In this document: positions 36,342 to 46,233 of the stretch, piece by piece | How the letters are laid out: each line of letters begins with the position of its first letter | How positions within the stretch are numbered: position 1 is the first letter of the stretch | Assembly: GCA_937974565.1 (NCBI GenBank) | Contig: CALJWL010000001.1 | Span: 1-64,000 of the forward strand | DNA: 64,000 bases | DNA from: an uncultured Arenicella sp. | GTDB lineage: Bacteria > Pseudomonadota > Gammaproteobacteria > Arenicellales > Arenicellaceae | Direction of reading: 5' to 3' | The notes under the pieces: model-generated | What the model was told of the DNA's origin: nothing | Databases searched by the model: none | The model's input: the letters and a program-made list of their open reading frames with translations, nothing else | Made by a program: the position numbers and the translations under genes

Positions 36342-37247
36342 TTACAGAGGGTCCACGGTCGAGATAATATGAGCAATCTCTTCCTTTGAACTTGCACCAT
36401 CTTTACTCTGTAATCGGTGAGCCGCGGTGTGAACGGCCAGCGCCTTTATATCATCAGGCAATACCGCGTCTCGACCTTCAATAAAGGCGAGGGCTTTGGC
36501 GGCTTGTAACCATTGCAAACCTGCGCGCGGTGACAGTCCGTTGACGAATTTTCCAGAGCGTCGAGTTTCGCTTAATATGGATTGTAAATAGGTGACCAGC
36601 TTTTCACTCACATGAACGTTGTTCGCTTGATCACACAGTTCAGTCACTTCATCTTTGGTGAAAACCGGTATTTGATTGGCGGTGGCCGCTTTTCCGCCTT
36701 TATTTAACAGCAACTGCTTTTCAAATTCGGCCGACGGGTAACCTAATGATAGTCTCATTAGAAAGCGATCAAGTTGAGATTCAGGCAAGGGGAAGGTACC
36801 ACTTTGCTCTAATGGATTCTGTGTGGCAATAACAAAAAACGGGCTACTGAGATCCACTTGTTTGCCTTCCACTGAAATTTGTTGCTCTTCCATTGCCTGC
36901 AACAAGGCACTCTGAGTTTTGGGTGTGGCTCGATTAATCTCATCAGCCAGTAACAGCGATGTGAAAACTGGACCTCGTTTGAAGTGAAACTTTTTAGTGT
37001 CCATATCAAAAATAGTCATCCCTATAATATCCGAGGGTAACAAATCGCTGGTAAATTGCACGCGCTTATAAGGCAAACCAAATAAATTTGCTAGGGCGTG
37101 AGATAAGGTTGTTTTACCTACGCCAGGGATGTCCTCAATCAGTAAATGGCCTTTTGCTAGAAGGCAAACCACGGCTAATTTGGTGGCGTCAGGGTTACCC
37201 AGAATAACCTGGTTTAGTTGCTCAAAAAGGCGATCTATTTTTTGCAT
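36342..37247 (-). CDS. MoxR-family AAA+ ATPase
   Basis: A cytosolic chaperone-like ATPase. 301 residues with Walker A GVGKTTLSHALA near residue 41, Walker B LLADEINRATPKTQSALLQAM near residue 102, and the sensor region VIATQNPLEQSGTFPLPESQLDRF, all in the MoxR pattern. The C-terminal lid follows. The gene is first in the operon with DUF58 and tgpA. Two 20-base tandem repeats lie just upstream of the start on the minus strand. Confidence 0.95.
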   Translation of the reverse strand: MQKIDRLFEQLNQVILGNPDATKLAVVCLLAKGHLLIEDIPGVGKTTLSHALANLFGLPYKRVQFTSDLLPSDIIGMTIFDMDTKKFHFKRGPVFTSLLLADEINRATPKTQSALLQAMEEQQISVEGKQVDLSSPFFVIATQNPLEQSGTFPLPESQLDRFLMRLSLGYPSAEFEKQLLLNKGGKAATANQIPVFTKDEVTELCDQANNVHVSEKLVTYLQSILSETRRSGKFVNGLSPRAGLQWLQAAKALAFIEGRDAVLPDDIKALAVHTAAHRLQSKDGASSKEEIAHIISTVDPL

Positions 37248-37264
37248 TATTTTTTATTTTCTAA

Positions 37265-37312
37265 GGTGGAAATTATGAGTCAAAGGTGAAAATTATGAGT
37301 CAAAGGTGAAAG
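37265..37312 (-). repeat. Tandem 20-bp repeat in the MoxR leader
   Basis: GGTGGAAATTATGAGTCAAA (37265-37284) is repeated with one change at 37285-37304, and eight bases of a third copy follow. On the minus strand each unit contains TTTGACTCATAATTT, which resembles a -35/-10 core. It lies 18 bases upstream of the MoxR start and may be duplicated promoter sequence. Confidence 0.7.
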
Positions 37313-37370
37313 GGCGCTCATTACGTGACCGTCTTTGCTTTGGTTTCTGGTACCCTAACTGATTGCGCAT

Positions 37371-39080
37371 TCAGTTTTTTGAGTGGTTTCTTCGTCTGTT
37401 GAACCACCTAAGTAAGGGAATGTACTTCGTATTGTTATTGACTAAGGTGTCGAGTAGTTCAATGTTATTTTGTAAGTGTTGAGGTAAGAGCGGAATACCG
37501 CGCGGCCCACACACGAGTAATTGGTCGCCCACTCGTAACGTTTCATCATCGCTAGGCATCACGCGGCTTACGCCATTGCGTAACAACAACAGCGGTATGC
37601 AGTTGCCTCTTGAGACTCTGGTGTTATGAGTTAGCTGGCCAATGGTGATGGCTTGAGCGCCTTTAATGAAGTCTACCAGTTCTGGTGAGTGCTTAGCGTC
37701 AAGGATCAATCGCCAAGTTACTGGCTCCTTATCCCCCGTGACCGCATTAATCTTATTGGCCAGCTCGGTTGTTTCTTCCTCGGTCAGTGAACTGGAAAAC
37801 TTAATGAACTTTGTAACCAAAGGGCGTGAAATGGTGGTTAACGCTTCATTAGCAACCACTGAGCTACTACGCATTACGTACTGGCAGTCGGCGTGACTAA
37901 ATAATAAATTGTTGGCCTCTTTATTGGCTCTGGCAATGCATGTAATATCGGGTTTGAGTTGTTTGGCCGTCATCACGGTGGATAAGTTGTTGGCGTCATC
38001 GTCGCTGGCAGCGATGATGACTTCGGCGTTTTCTATCCCAGCTTCTTGAAGGGTTTCTGCTTCTGTGCCTCTGCCCACAATAGTGTTGTCGGGGGCTCGG
38101 CTAGCGATTGGGTCAGGCGTTATAATCGTAATGCTTTCGACATGCTCATTAAGTAATTCAAGTATGGCTTTACCTAGGCGACCATAGCCACAGATGATCC
38201 AGCGTCCTTTAGGCAATCCTTGCTCCTCCAATTCTTCACTGATGGTTTCCGCGCTGTATTGATTAATGAACCAATTTTGAATTCGATAAAGCTTTGGTTT
38301 GGTTGTTAGCTGTTTTAATCGGTGGGCAAAGGTCAGGTAGGGGTTGATGATTACATCAGTACCAAAAGACGCCATATTTTTAGCTTCATCTTCAATTTCT
38401 GAGCGATTAATTACTTTAACCCTTGCGTTCACCAGCTTACTGGCAACAGCCACTTTCAGATTTGTGTGATCATTGTTGGTTACTGCGATCACCCCTTTGC
38501 ATTGAGGACGATTGATGCCGGCGTAAATAAGGTTATTTGGGTCGGTAATGTCAGCGGTAAGCGCAATCGGCGGCGTTAAAAAATTGTCCAATTCTAGGCT
38601 TGAAATTCGTTCTGACTCTAAGTCTATCACCACCGTCTGAATGCCTAAATTGCATAGGCCTCTATTAATCATTTCCCCCGTTTCGCCGTACCCGCAAATA
38701 ATATAAAACGGCGTGTCTATTTTAGTAATGCTGTATTGAAAATTACGACGTGAAACGGCATGTAAAAATGTTTCATCTTGTACTAATCTAAGCAGACTGC
38801 CAATGCCATACAACCAAGAAATAACCGATGTGTAGATGCACAACAGAACCCAACTGCGTTGCATGTCAGTAAACTCGTAAGGTATCTCACCAAAACCGAT
38901 GGTTGTGCCCATGAAACTGACGAAATAAAAGGCATGAAAAAAGCCCATATGCCATGTTTCACCGTCTGGTGTCACGCCAGGTATCAGTGTCATACCGATG
39001 GTGGCAACAGAATACACGGTTATCAATAGTATTAACGGCAGCCTTATGCGCCGCAATACTAGAAAGAATATATTTGCCAT
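37371..39080 (-). CDS. Potassium channel protein with two RCK (TrkA-N) domains
   Basis: A 569-residue channel-type protein. Two helices surround the pore region with the filter-like TTIGFGE near residue 60 (K+ channels usually have TVGYG; here GFG). Then come two Rossmann RCK domains: the first begins DTPFYIICGYGETGEMINRG near residue 123, the second RWIICGYGRLGKAILELL near residue 293. TrkA-C-like tails follow each. GFG instead of GYG is seen in several channel families and can still conduct K+. It follows a small membrane protein gene by 49 bases on the same strand. Confidence 0.88.
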   Translation of the reverse strand: MANIFFLVLRRIRLPLILLITVYSVATIGMTLIPGVTPDGETWHMGFFHAFYFVSFMGTTIGFGEIPYEFTDMQRSWVLLCIYTSVISWLYGIGSLLRLVQDETFLHAVSRRNFQYSITKIDTPFYIICGYGETGEMINRGLCNLGIQTVVIDLESERISSLELDNFLTPPIALTADITDPNNLIYAGINRPQCKGVIAVTNNDHTNLKVAVASKLVNARVKVINRSEIEDEAKNMASFGTDVIINPYLTFAHRLKQLTTKPKLYRIQNWFINQYSAETISEELEEQGLPKGRWIICGYGRLGKAILELLNEHVESITIITPDPIASRAPDNTIVGRGTEAETLQEAGIENAEVIIAASDDDANNLSTVMTAKQLKPDITCIARANKEANNLLFSHADCQYVMRSSSVVANEALTTISRPLVTKFIKFSSSLTEEETTELANKINAVTGDKEPVTWRLILDAKHSPELVDFIKGAQAITIGQLTHNTRVSRGNCIPLLLLRNGVSRVMPSDDETLRVGDQLLVCGPRGIPLLPQHLQNNIELLDTLVNNNTKYIPLLRWFNRRRNHSKN

Positions 39081-39129
39081 TTAAATGGGTGGCCGTGATT
39101 ACGTTAGAACTATTTGAGTAAGAGGTGAA

Positions 39130-39510
39130 TTACCTTCGAAGTTGGCTTGTTTCGATGATCAGTAGTACAACTGATAGAAAGTTAGCCACCAGTGCGCCCC
39201 CAGCAAGCGATAGTATTGTCGCGGTTTGGGCATGGTTGATACCAGCCCCGGAGTGCGAGGCCACTCCCCATAAAATGGCAGCGGCAATCAACAGGAGGTC
39301 TACGACTAAACTCGAGGCCAATACAGTTGAGCCGAACTGAGTGCGATCGCCAAATTTGAGAACCGTACAAATCAAGCTAACGATGATCGACAGTGCTAGT
39401 TCAATTGCTTGTAAACTGTCGGGTGCCACCAGCCCGGAGATGAAAAAGCCCGTATTGACTGACAAGGCAAGGATAATGAAAAATGCGAAGATGACTTTTT
39501 CTAAATTCAT
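39130..39510 (-). CDS. Small membrane protein upstream of the K+ channel (DUF6394-like)
   Basis: A 126-residue inner-membrane protein with three to four helices. The block LSIIVSLICTVLKFGDRTQFGS near residue 40 looks like the conserved core of the DUF6394-type family that I recall beside K+ channel genes; this assignment is from memory and uncertain. The gene ends 49 bases before the channel start on the same strand, so the two are probably co-transcribed and the protein may be a channel accessory subunit. Function is otherwise unknown. Confidence 0.6.
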   Translation of the reverse strand: MNLEKVIFAFFIILALSVNTGFFISGLVAPDSLQAIELALSIIVSLICTVLKFGDRTQFGSTVLASSLVVDLLLIAAAILWGVASHSGAGINHAQTATILSLAGGALVANFLSVVLLIIETSQLRR

Positions 39511-40154
39511 AGTGATAAAACAAGCTGTTTTTATGGTAGCTTTTAATTCGTTGATTCGTTTTTGTCAGTCTTGCTTGGCTAAATTACCCATTATGAACCA
39601 TTGAATGTGTAATGAGGGCTTTGCCGAGCGTCCAAATTAAGTCTAAATTAAACCTTTGTGACCACTGTAAATATTAAGTGCGCACGATAATGCGCCAAGA
39701 TTATCACAGTTAAAACTCGGCTGTGTTAGAACATTGCGTTAGAGGTTCGAGAGAGCCTGGGCAGTGAAATGATGATTTATCTAAAAAATAGCCGATCATT
39801 GTTGGTTAATATTCTTATTGTTAATTTATGTGTGAGGGGTGTCAAGATTTCACATGTGCGAAGTTGGTGTGAGATGGTGGGGTAAGCCAACATTAGCTCG
39901 TACATTGCTATTGCTGATGTCTTGAAAGTTGTATAATATCGCGCCCGCAGCAGTTTACGATTGCGGCACAGGGCTTTGTGGGCTAGCAGCCTGATTTTCC
40001 TGAATATATTTAGCTTATCGGTACCTATTTCTTAGTTCCTCTTTAGGCTAATTGAGGGGGGAGTTAATGAGTGGTTTGGTTGGCCTGAAACCAATGTGTT
40101 CATAACAGCACTATATAAATTGCCAAGTAATCAATAAATACGGTGAGGTAGTCA
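39511..40154. promoter_or_regulatory. nqr operon leader and promoter region
   Basis: This 644-base gap contains a possible promoter (TATAAT at 39932-39937, TTGCTG 15 bases upstream), followed by a leader of about 210 nt before nqrA. The leader has a hairpin CCGCAG/TTGCGG near 39945-39965, a second near 39968-39995, and a short ORF at 40067-40105. I recall that conserved RNA motifs upstream of nqrA have been proposed in marine gammaproteobacteria; I cannot test membership here. Confidence 0.45.
40067..40105 (+). CDS. Short upstream ORF (12 aa) in the nqr leader
   Basis: ATG 40067 opens a 12-codon frame (MSGLVGLKPMCS) ending at TAA 40103-40105. It has a much stronger ribosome site (GAGGGGGGAG at 40054-40063) than nqrA itself. 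It stops 49 bases before the nqrA start. Translation is inferred from the ribosome site; the peptide resembles no known product. A translational-attenuation role is possible. Confidence 0.4.
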   Translation: MSGLVGLKPMCS

Positions 40155-41498
40155 TTGTTTTTTAAAATTAAAAAAGGGTTAGATATTCCCTTGCGTGGGC
40201 TCCCTGATGAGCGCATAGATAGCGCAAATGAAGTCTCTCAGGTTGCGGTTCTGGGTGAAGACTACGTAGGCTTGAAGCCAACCATGTTGGTTAAAGTGGG
40301 TGATTCAGTTAAACGTGGCACACCGTTGTTCGAAGATAAGAAGAACAAGGGCGTCGTCATTGTTTCACCAGCGGCGGGAACTGTCTCAGCCATTAATCGT
40401 GGCGCTAAGCGGGCATTGATCTCGGTTGTGGTTGACGTCAGCGGTGATGCCGCTGAGCTTGTCGACGTTGCTAAAGGCGCTGATCTCAATTCAATTACGG
40501 GCGACACTATTCGCGAAGCGATGCAGCAAGGTGGTTTGTGGACGGCTTTTCGTACGCGCCCTTACAGTAAAATACCAACGGTTGACGCGCTTCCTCATTC
40601 AATTTTCGTTAATGCGATGGACACTAATCCGTTGTCGGTGGAACCCAGCATAGTGATAAACGAACGCGCGACCGATTTTGCGCTGGGTGTTGGTATCCTA
40701 AATAAGCTTGGCGTGCCTGTGTATGTTTGCCAAAGTGCGGCCGCAAAGCTGCCAAGCATTGAAGGCTCTAATGTAAACATTGCAACGTTTACAGGTAAGC
40801 ACCCAGCCGGTTTAAGCAGCACTCACGTTCATTACATAGACCCAGTTGATTCGGCAAAAACCGTTTGGACGGTTGGTTATCAAGATGTTATTGCAATTGG
40901 GTCGTTTTTTTCAACCGGCTCTATTGATGCAACGCGCTACGTTGCACTTGGAGGGCCATTAGTCACGTCACCTCGAGTGTTTGAAACGAAAGCGGGTGCC
41001 AATATCAGTGAGATCATTAAAGGGCGAACAGAAGAAGGCAAAAAGCGTGTTATCAGCGGTTCTGTCTTGAATGGCCATACCGCAGACGGTTCGCTTGACT
41101 ACCTTGGCCGATACGATAATCAGATTTCGGTCATCGAAGAAGATGATAATCGAAATTTCATGGGTTGGATTGTGCCTGGATTGAATAAATTTTCAGCTTC
41201 CAGTGTCTTTTTATCCAGCTTGATAAAGCCTAAGACCTACAATATTACCACTTCACAAAACGGCTCGCCGCGTGCGATTGTGCCGATCGGTGTTTTTGAA
41301 CGAGTGATGCCGTTGGATATATTACCAACACCGCTGGTTCGTTCATTGTTGGTCAAAGACACCGATTCAGCGCAAGAACTTGGTTGTTTGGAGTTGGTGG
41401 AAGAAGACGTTGCCTTACTGTCTTTCGTAGACCCCGGTAAACATGACTTTGGTCCAGTGCTTCGCAGCACGTTAACGCAAATCGAGCTGGAGGGTTAA
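40155..41498 (+). CDS. nqrA: Na+-NQR subunit A
   Basis: The first subunit of the sodium-pumping NADH:quinone reductase, on the cytoplasmic side, probably binding quinone. 447 residues with the N-terminal [13 protein letters not shown] and [21 protein letters not shown] segments typical of NqrA. The start is TTG 40155, with GGTGAGG 6-12 bases upstream; this fits family N-termini (M-I-K-I-K-K-G-L-D). The ORF begins only 49 bases after the leader ORF. nqrB starts 1 base after its stop. Confidence 0.95.
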   Translation: MFFKIKKGLDIPLRGLPDERIDSANEVSQVAVLGEDYVGLKPTMLVKVGDSVKRGTPLFEDKKNKGVVIVSPAAGTVSAINRGAKRALISVVVDVSGDAAELVDVAKGADLNSITGDTIREAMQQGGLWTAFRTRPYSKIPTVDALPHSIFVNAMDTNPLSVEPSIVINERATDFALGVGILNKLGVPVYVCQSAAAKLPSIEGSNVNIATFTGKHPAGLSSTHVHYIDPVDSAKTVWTVGYQDVIAIGSFFSTGSIDATRYVALGGPLVTSPRVFETKAGANISEIIKGRTEEGKKRVISGSVLNGHTADGSLDYLGRYDNQISVIEEDDNRNFMGWIVPGLNKFSASSVFLSSLIKPKTYNITTSQNGSPRAIVPIGVFERVMPLDILPTPLVRSLLVKDTDSAQELGCLELVEEDVALLSFVDPGKHDFGPVLRSTLTQIELEG

Positions 41499-41499
41499 T

Positions 41500-42723
41500 A
41501 TGTCTTTTCTAAGACGCACGTTAGACAATATACATCCGCACGTTACTCATGGCGGAAAGTATCAAAAGTTCTATGCTTTGTATGAAGCCGTAGACACTCT
41601 TCTTTATTCACCTGCGGATGTTAATCGTGGGCGTAACCACGTTAGAGATGGCATCGACCTTAAGCGAGTGATGATCTTTGTGTGGTTGGCTACGTTCCCT
41701 GCGATTTTTGTCGGTTGTTACAATGTGGGCTTACAAGCCAATACTGTATTGGCCAATAATCCTGACTTGTTAGCGACTGTCGGCTGGCGAGCGGATATTT
41801 TGGCTTTATTTGGTATGGGGAATGACCCTGCCAGTATGGTGGATAATTTTTGGTTTGGTTTCTGGCAATGGTTTCCAATTTATGCCACCGTTTTTATCGT
41901 TGGTGGGTTTTGGGAGGTGTTGTTTGCCTCGGTTCGAGGCCATGAAATTAATGAAGGATTTTTCGTAACCTCAATACTGTTCAGCCTGATTGTGCCCGCC
42001 ACGTTGCCATTATGGCAAGCCGCTCTGGGTATTTCGTTTGGCATTGTGATCGGCAAAGAAGTGTTCGGGGGTACAGGCAAAAATTTCTTAAACCCAGCGC
42101 TGACGGGTCGAGCTTTTCTTTATTTCGCGTATCCGATTCAAATTTCAGGCGATGCTGTTTGGGTCGCGGTAGACGGTTTTACTGGAGCTACGGCTCTGGG
42201 GGTGGCCGCTGCCGGTGGCGTTGATGCTTTAACTCAGGCTGGTTTCACTATTCAGCAGTCATTTTTTGGTAATATCGCAGGCTCAATAGGTGAGACCTCC
42301 TTAATTGCCATTGGCCTGGGCGCGCTCTTTTTGCTAGCAACGAAGGTGGCTTCATGGCGAATTATGCTTGGCGTTGTCGCCGGTGTGGTGGTTACTGGTT
42401 TCTTATTTAATGTGATCGACAGTGATACCAATCCAATGTTTAGTTTGACTCCACAGTGGCATTTTGTGATTGGTGGTTTGGCGTTTGGAATGGTCTTCAT
42501 GGCAACTGATCCAGTCAGTGCCTCAATGACCGATGCTGGCCGTTTTTGGTACGGTTTTTTAATCGGTTTAATGACCATTCTTATTCGTGTGGTAAACCCA
42601 GCGTTTCCTGAGGGTATTATGTTGGCAATTTTATTTGCGAACTTATTTGCGCCATTGATCGACTGGTTTGTCGTGCAAGCCAATATAAAGCGTCGCGCAA
42701 AGCGTTACGCGGTTTCAGCGTAG
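41500..42723 (+). CDS. nqrB: Na+-NQR subunit B
   Basis: A membrane subunit of Na+-NQR with covalently bound FMN and riboflavin, part of the Na+ channel. 407 residues with about ten helices. The FMN attachment region is [16 protein letters not shown] near residue 225 (Thr in GAT). The conserved [28 protein letters not shown] follows the family pattern. It lies directly downstream of nqrA. Confidence 0.96.
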   Translation: MSFLRRTLDNIHPHVTHGGKYQKFYALYEAVDTLLYSPADVNRGRNHVRDGIDLKRVMIFVWLATFPAIFVGCYNVGLQANTVLANNPDLLATVGWRADILALFGMGNDPASMVDNFWFGFWQWFPIYATVFIVGGFWEVLFASVRGHEINEGFFVTSILFSLIVPATLPLWQAALGISFGIVIGKEVFGGTGKNFLNPALTGRAFLYFAYPIQISGDAVWVAVDGFTGATALGVAAAGGVDALTQAGFTIQQSFFGNIAGSIGETSLIAIGLGALFLLATKVASWRIMLGVVAGVVVTGFLFNVIDSDTNPMFSLTPQWHFVIGGLAFGMVFMATDPVSASMTDAGRFWYGFLIGLMTILIRVVNPAFPEGIMLAILFANLFAPLIDWFVVQANIKRRAKRYAVSA

Positions 42724-42737
42724 ACGGAGATGGTGTG

Positions 42738-43589
42738 ATGATTCTCAATATAAATAAACAGTGCGGATTCTTTCATTTACCGAATGACAACATCGTCAAA
42801 ACCATTGGCGTGGCGGCTCTTCTGTGTCTTGTGTGTTCAGTGATTGTCTCAGGTGCCGCCACACTGCTTAAGCCAACGCAAGTTGCCAATGCGTTACTGG
42901 ATAAGAAAAATAACATTTTGGCTGTTTCTGGCATCGATTTGACTGGTAAATCCGTTGCAGATGCTTTTAGCCAAATTGAGACCAAAGTCATTGATATGGC
43001 TACAGGCGAATTCACCGATGCGGTAGATCCTGTGACATTTGATCAACGAAAAGCGTCAAAAGACTCTGACTATCGAGTCGAATTGAGCGGTGATCAAGAT
43101 GTTGCTCAAATCGGCGGTCGTTCTAAATACGCCAGTGTGTATTTGGTGAAAGAGGGTGATGCAGTCAGCAAAATAATTTTGCCGATTAAAGGCTACGGTT
43201 TATGGTCAACACTCTACGGTTTTATCGCTTTGGAGGGTGACGCCAACACGGTAAGCGGAATCACTTTTTACGAACACAAAGAAACCCCGGGCTTAGGTGG
43301 TGAAATTGAAAATAAGAAATGGCAAGCCAGTTGGGACGGTAAAAAGATTGTCGATGCCTCTGGTCAGCCCGTCATTCAATTGATTAAAGGCACCGTTTCA
43401 CCTGAGACACCAAGAGCCGAATATAAAATTGATGGCCTTGCCGGTGCAACACTCACTAGCAATGGCGTTACCAATCTCGTTCAATTTTGGATGGGTGAAG
43501 ACGGCTTTGGACCTTATTTGGAAAAGGTTCGTGCGAAACAATCACAGGCATCTGCGATGGCGGATAAAAACACATTGGAGCAAGGTTAA
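42738..43589 (+). CDS. nqrC: Na+-NQR subunit C
   Basis: Periplasmic-facing subunit with one N-terminal helix ([21 protein letters not shown]) and a covalent FMN. The FMN-attachment segment is [16 protein letters not shown] near residue 230, with Thr in the SGAT-like GAT motif. The start at ATG 42738 has GGAG at 42726-42729; a GTG one codon upstream is also in frame. 283 residues. Confidence 0.95.
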   Translation: MILNINKQCGFFHLPNDNIVKTIGVAALLCLVCSVIVSGAATLLKPTQVANALLDKKNNILAVSGIDLTGKSVADAFSQIETKVIDMATGEFTDAVDPVTFDQRKASKDSDYRVELSGDQDVAQIGGRSKYASVYLVKEGDAVSKIILPIKGYGLWSTLYGFIALEGDANTVSGITFYEHKETPGLGGEIENKKWQASWDGKKIVDASGQPVIQLIKGTVSPETPRAEYKIDGLAGATLTSNGVTNLVQFWMGEDGFGPYLEKVRAKQSQASAMADKNTLEQG

Positions 43590-43591
43590 TC

Positions 43592-44272
43592 ATGGCTAGT
43601 GACGCTAGAAAAGCACTTTTTGAACCACTCTTTTCAAATAACCCTATTGCTCTACAGATACTCGGTGTCTGCTCTGCTTTAGCAGTAACTTCGCAGTTGT
43701 CGGTTGCATTGATTATGTGTCTCGCGCTTACCAGCGTGACGGCCTTCTCAAATCTCTCCATTAGTTTGATTCGTAACCATGTGCCGTCAAGCATTCGTAT
43801 TATTGTGCAGATGACGATTATTGCGTCTTTGGTTATAGTGGTGGATCAAATATTGAAAGCTTATGCTTTTGATGTAAGTAAAAAATTGGCCGTATTTGTT
43901 GGTTTGATTATTACTAATTGTATTGTCATGGGGCGCGCCGAAGCCTATGCGATGAAAAACGGCCCGTGGAATTCTTTCCTTGATGGCATCGGGAATGGTC
44001 TTGGCTATAGCATCATCCTGATTATCGTTGGCGCAGTTCGGGAGTTGTTCGGTTCAGGTTCATTGTTAGGTTATCAAATACTTTCACCGGTCTCAGAAGG
44101 CGGTTGGTATACGCCAAATGGATTGATGTTACTTGCCCCAAGTGCGTTTATTATTATTGGTTTAACGATATGGGCCATCCGCTCATTCTACCCAGAACAG
44201 GTTGAGAAGCCTGATTATGAAATGCAAAATGCTCACAATGCGCCAGCTCACGGTGCCCCAGGAGGTCACTAA
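43592..44272 (+). CDS. nqrD: Na+-NQR subunit D
   Basis: An integral membrane subunit of 226 residues with six helices that, with NqrE, forms an antiporter-like fold around an Fe-S centre. The segment [31 protein letters not shown] near residue 110 is diagnostic. Its stop codon overlaps the nqrE start by one base. Confidence 0.96.
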   Translation: MASDARKALFEPLFSNNPIALQILGVCSALAVTSQLSVALIMCLALTSVTAFSNLSISLIRNHVPSSIRIIVQMTIIASLVIVVDQILKAYAFDVSKKLAVFVGLIITNCIVMGRAEAYAMKNGPWNSFLDGIGNGLGYSIILIIVGAVRELFGSGSLLGYQILSPVSEGGWYTPNGLMLLAPSAFIIIGLTIWAIRSFYPEQVEKPDYEMQNAHNAPAHGAPGGH

Positions 44273-44877
44273 TGGATTTAGTAAGCCTTGCGGTTAAGTC
44301 TATATTCATTGAGAACTTAGCGCTGTCATTTTTTCTAGGAATGTGTACGTTCCTAGCCGTTTCGAAGAAAATTCAAACGGCCATTGGTTTAGGGTTCGCG
44401 GTGTTTGTGGTTCTGGCCATTACGGTGCCAGTCAACAACTTGATCTATCAAAACTTTTTGCAAGAAGGGGCACTGGCTTGGGCTGGCATGCCTGAGGTGG
44501 ATTTGAGTTTTCTTGGCCTGATCAGTTACATTGGCGTTATTGCCGCGTTAGTTCAAATTCTTGAGATGTTTCTTGACCGTTTTGTGCCTGCTTTATACAA
44601 CGCGCTTGGTATTTTCTTGCCTCTTATTACCGTTAACTGCGCGATCCTTGGCGCGTCATTATTCATGGTTGAGCGCGACTACAATTTCACTGAAAGCTTG
44701 GTTTACGGTGCCAGCAGCGGTGTGGGTTGGGCGTTGGCGATTGTTGCGTTAGCGGGCATTCGAGAAAAACTAAAATACAGTGACGTGCCTGACGGTTTGC
44801 AAGGTCTGGGTATCACGTTTATTACGGTTGGCCTAATGGCGTTAGGCTTTTTGGCCTTCTCAGGCATCCAACTCTAA
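44272..44877 (+). CDS. nqrE: Na+-NQR subunit E
   Basis: A 201-residue membrane subunit. [25 protein letters not shown] opens it and [20 protein letters not shown] near residue 115 carries the conserved cysteine thought to bind the intramembrane iron centre with NqrD. Overlaps nqrD by one base. Confidence 0.96.
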   Translation: MDLVSLAVKSIFIENLALSFFLGMCTFLAVSKKIQTAIGLGFAVFVVLAITVPVNNLIYQNFLQEGALAWAGMPEVDLSFLGLISYIGVIAALVQILEMFLDRFVPALYNALGIFLPLITVNCAILGASLFMVERDYNFTESLVYGASSGVGWALAIVALAGIREKLKYSDVPDGLQGLGITFITVGLMALGFLAFSGIQL

Positions 44878-44889
44878 GTCGAGGTAAAA

Positions 44890-46110
44890 ATGTTAGAAAT
44901 TGGATTAGGTGTGGGTTTTTTTACCGTCATTGTTCTATTACTGGTGGCGTTAATTCTGTTTGCTAAAAGTAAATTGGTGCCAAGCGGCAATATTAAAATC
45001 TCGATCAACGGTGAGAAAGACATAGAAGTACCGGCTGGTGGAAAACTGCTTGGTGTGTTGGCTGATAATGGGTTGTTTGTTCCTTCGGCGTGTGGCGGTG
45101 GCGGCACGTGTGCCCAATGTCGAGTTAAAATTCACGAAGGCGGTGGTTCCATTTTGCCCACTGAGCAGTCGCACATTACCAAGCGTGAAGCGTCTTGCGG
45201 AGACCGTTTGTCTTGTCAGGTGGCGGTAAAGCAAGACATGAAAATCGAGGTTCCTGAAGAGGTGTTCGGTGTCAAAAAATGGAAATGTACAGTACGTTCC
45301 AACGACAATGTAGCAACGTTTATTAAGGAGTTGGTGCTTGAGTTACCCGAGGGTGAGAACGTAGATTTCCGCGCTGGCGGTTACATTCAGATAGAGTGCC
45401 CACCGCACACGGTTAAATACAAAGATTTCACAGTGCAAGAAGAGTACCACCCAGATTGGGATCATTTTAATATTTGGCAATATGAATCGGTTGTCTCTGA
45501 AACAGTGATTCGAGCTTATTCAATGGCAAATTATCCATTGGAGAAAGGCATCATTATGCTGAATGTACGTATTGCCTCACCACCACCGCGCACAGAAGGT
45601 TTGCCACCCGGGCAAATGTCGTCGTTCATCTTTAATTTGAAAGAAGGAGATGACGTGACGATTTCTGGCCCGTTCGGTGAATTTTTTGCTAAAGACACCG
45701 ATGCCGAAATGGTGTTTGTTGGCGGCGGTGCCGGTATGGCGCCCATGAGATCACACATTTTTGATCAACTGGAGCGCATAAAAACCGATCGTAAAGTCAC
45801 GTTCTGGTATGGCGCTCGTTCAAAACGAGAAATGTTCTACGTTGAAGACTTTGATCGCTTAGCGGCTGAACACGATAACTTTGAATGGCATGTGGCCTTG
45901 TCTGACCCTATGGAAGAAGACAATTGGGATGGTTACACTGGTTTCATCCACAATGTTTTGCATGAAAACTACCTAAAAGACCATGAAGCTCCCGAGGACT
46001 GTGAGTTTTATATGTGCGGCCCACCAATGATGAATCAAGCGGTCATTAACATGTTGCATGACCTCGGGGTTGAGGATGAGAATATTCTTCTAGACGACTT
46101 TGGCGGTTAG
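44890..46110 (+). CDS. nqrF: Na+-NQR subunit F (NADH-binding)
   Basis: The electron entry subunit, 406 residues. After one N-terminal helix comes a [2Fe-2S] ferredoxin domain with [16 protein letters not shown] and a distal Cys (RLSCQV). A ferredoxin-reductase-type domain follows with FAD site [13 protein letters not shown] and the NAD(H) site [13 protein letters not shown], ending at [10 protein letters not shown] and the DDFGG tail. It is followed by a terminator, so apbE and nqrM may have their own promoter. Confidence 0.97.
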   Translation: MLEIGLGVGFFTVIVLLLVALILFAKSKLVPSGNIKISINGEKDIEVPAGGKLLGVLADNGLFVPSACGGGGTCAQCRVKIHEGGGSILPTEQSHITKREASCGDRLSCQVAVKQDMKIEVPEEVFGVKKWKCTVRSNDNVATFIKELVLELPEGENVDFRAGGYIQIECPPHTVKYKDFTVQEEYHPDWDHFNIWQYESVVSETVIRAYSMANYPLEKGIIMLNVRIASPPPRTEGLPPGQMSSFIFNLKEGDDVTISGPFGEFFAKDTDAEMVFVGGGAGMAPMRSHIFDQLERIKTDRKVTFWYGARSKREMFYVEDFDRLAAEHDNFEWHVALSDPMEEDNWDGYTGFIHNVLHENYLKDHEAPEDCEFYMCGPPMMNQAVINMLHDLGVEDENILLDDFGG

Positions 46111-46180
46111 AATGCTGGGTTTCTTATTGTGAAGGTGGTGGTGTTTCATCGCCTTTGCTAATAGCATTAACCTAATATGG

Positions 46181-46208
46181 AAAACAGCGAGCGATGCTCG
46201 CTGTTTTT
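46181..46208 (+). terminator. Rho-independent terminator after nqrF
   Basis: AAAACAGCGAGC (46181-46192), loop GAT, GCTCGCTGTTTT (46196-46207), T. A perfect 12-bp stem ending in a T-run, between nqrF and apbE. Confidence 0.88.
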
Positions 46209-46233
46209 GTCTGAGCTTTAAACGTGAGAGCTT

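Noticed and set aside
36809-37009. ORF inside the MoxR gene
   Set aside because: Shadow frame of the ATPase domain; no independent start signal.
33188-37247. MoxR-DUF58-transglutaminase operon as a new defence system
   Set aside because: This is the known chromosomal TgpA neighbourhood common in gammaproteobacteria; gene order and overlaps are ordinary.
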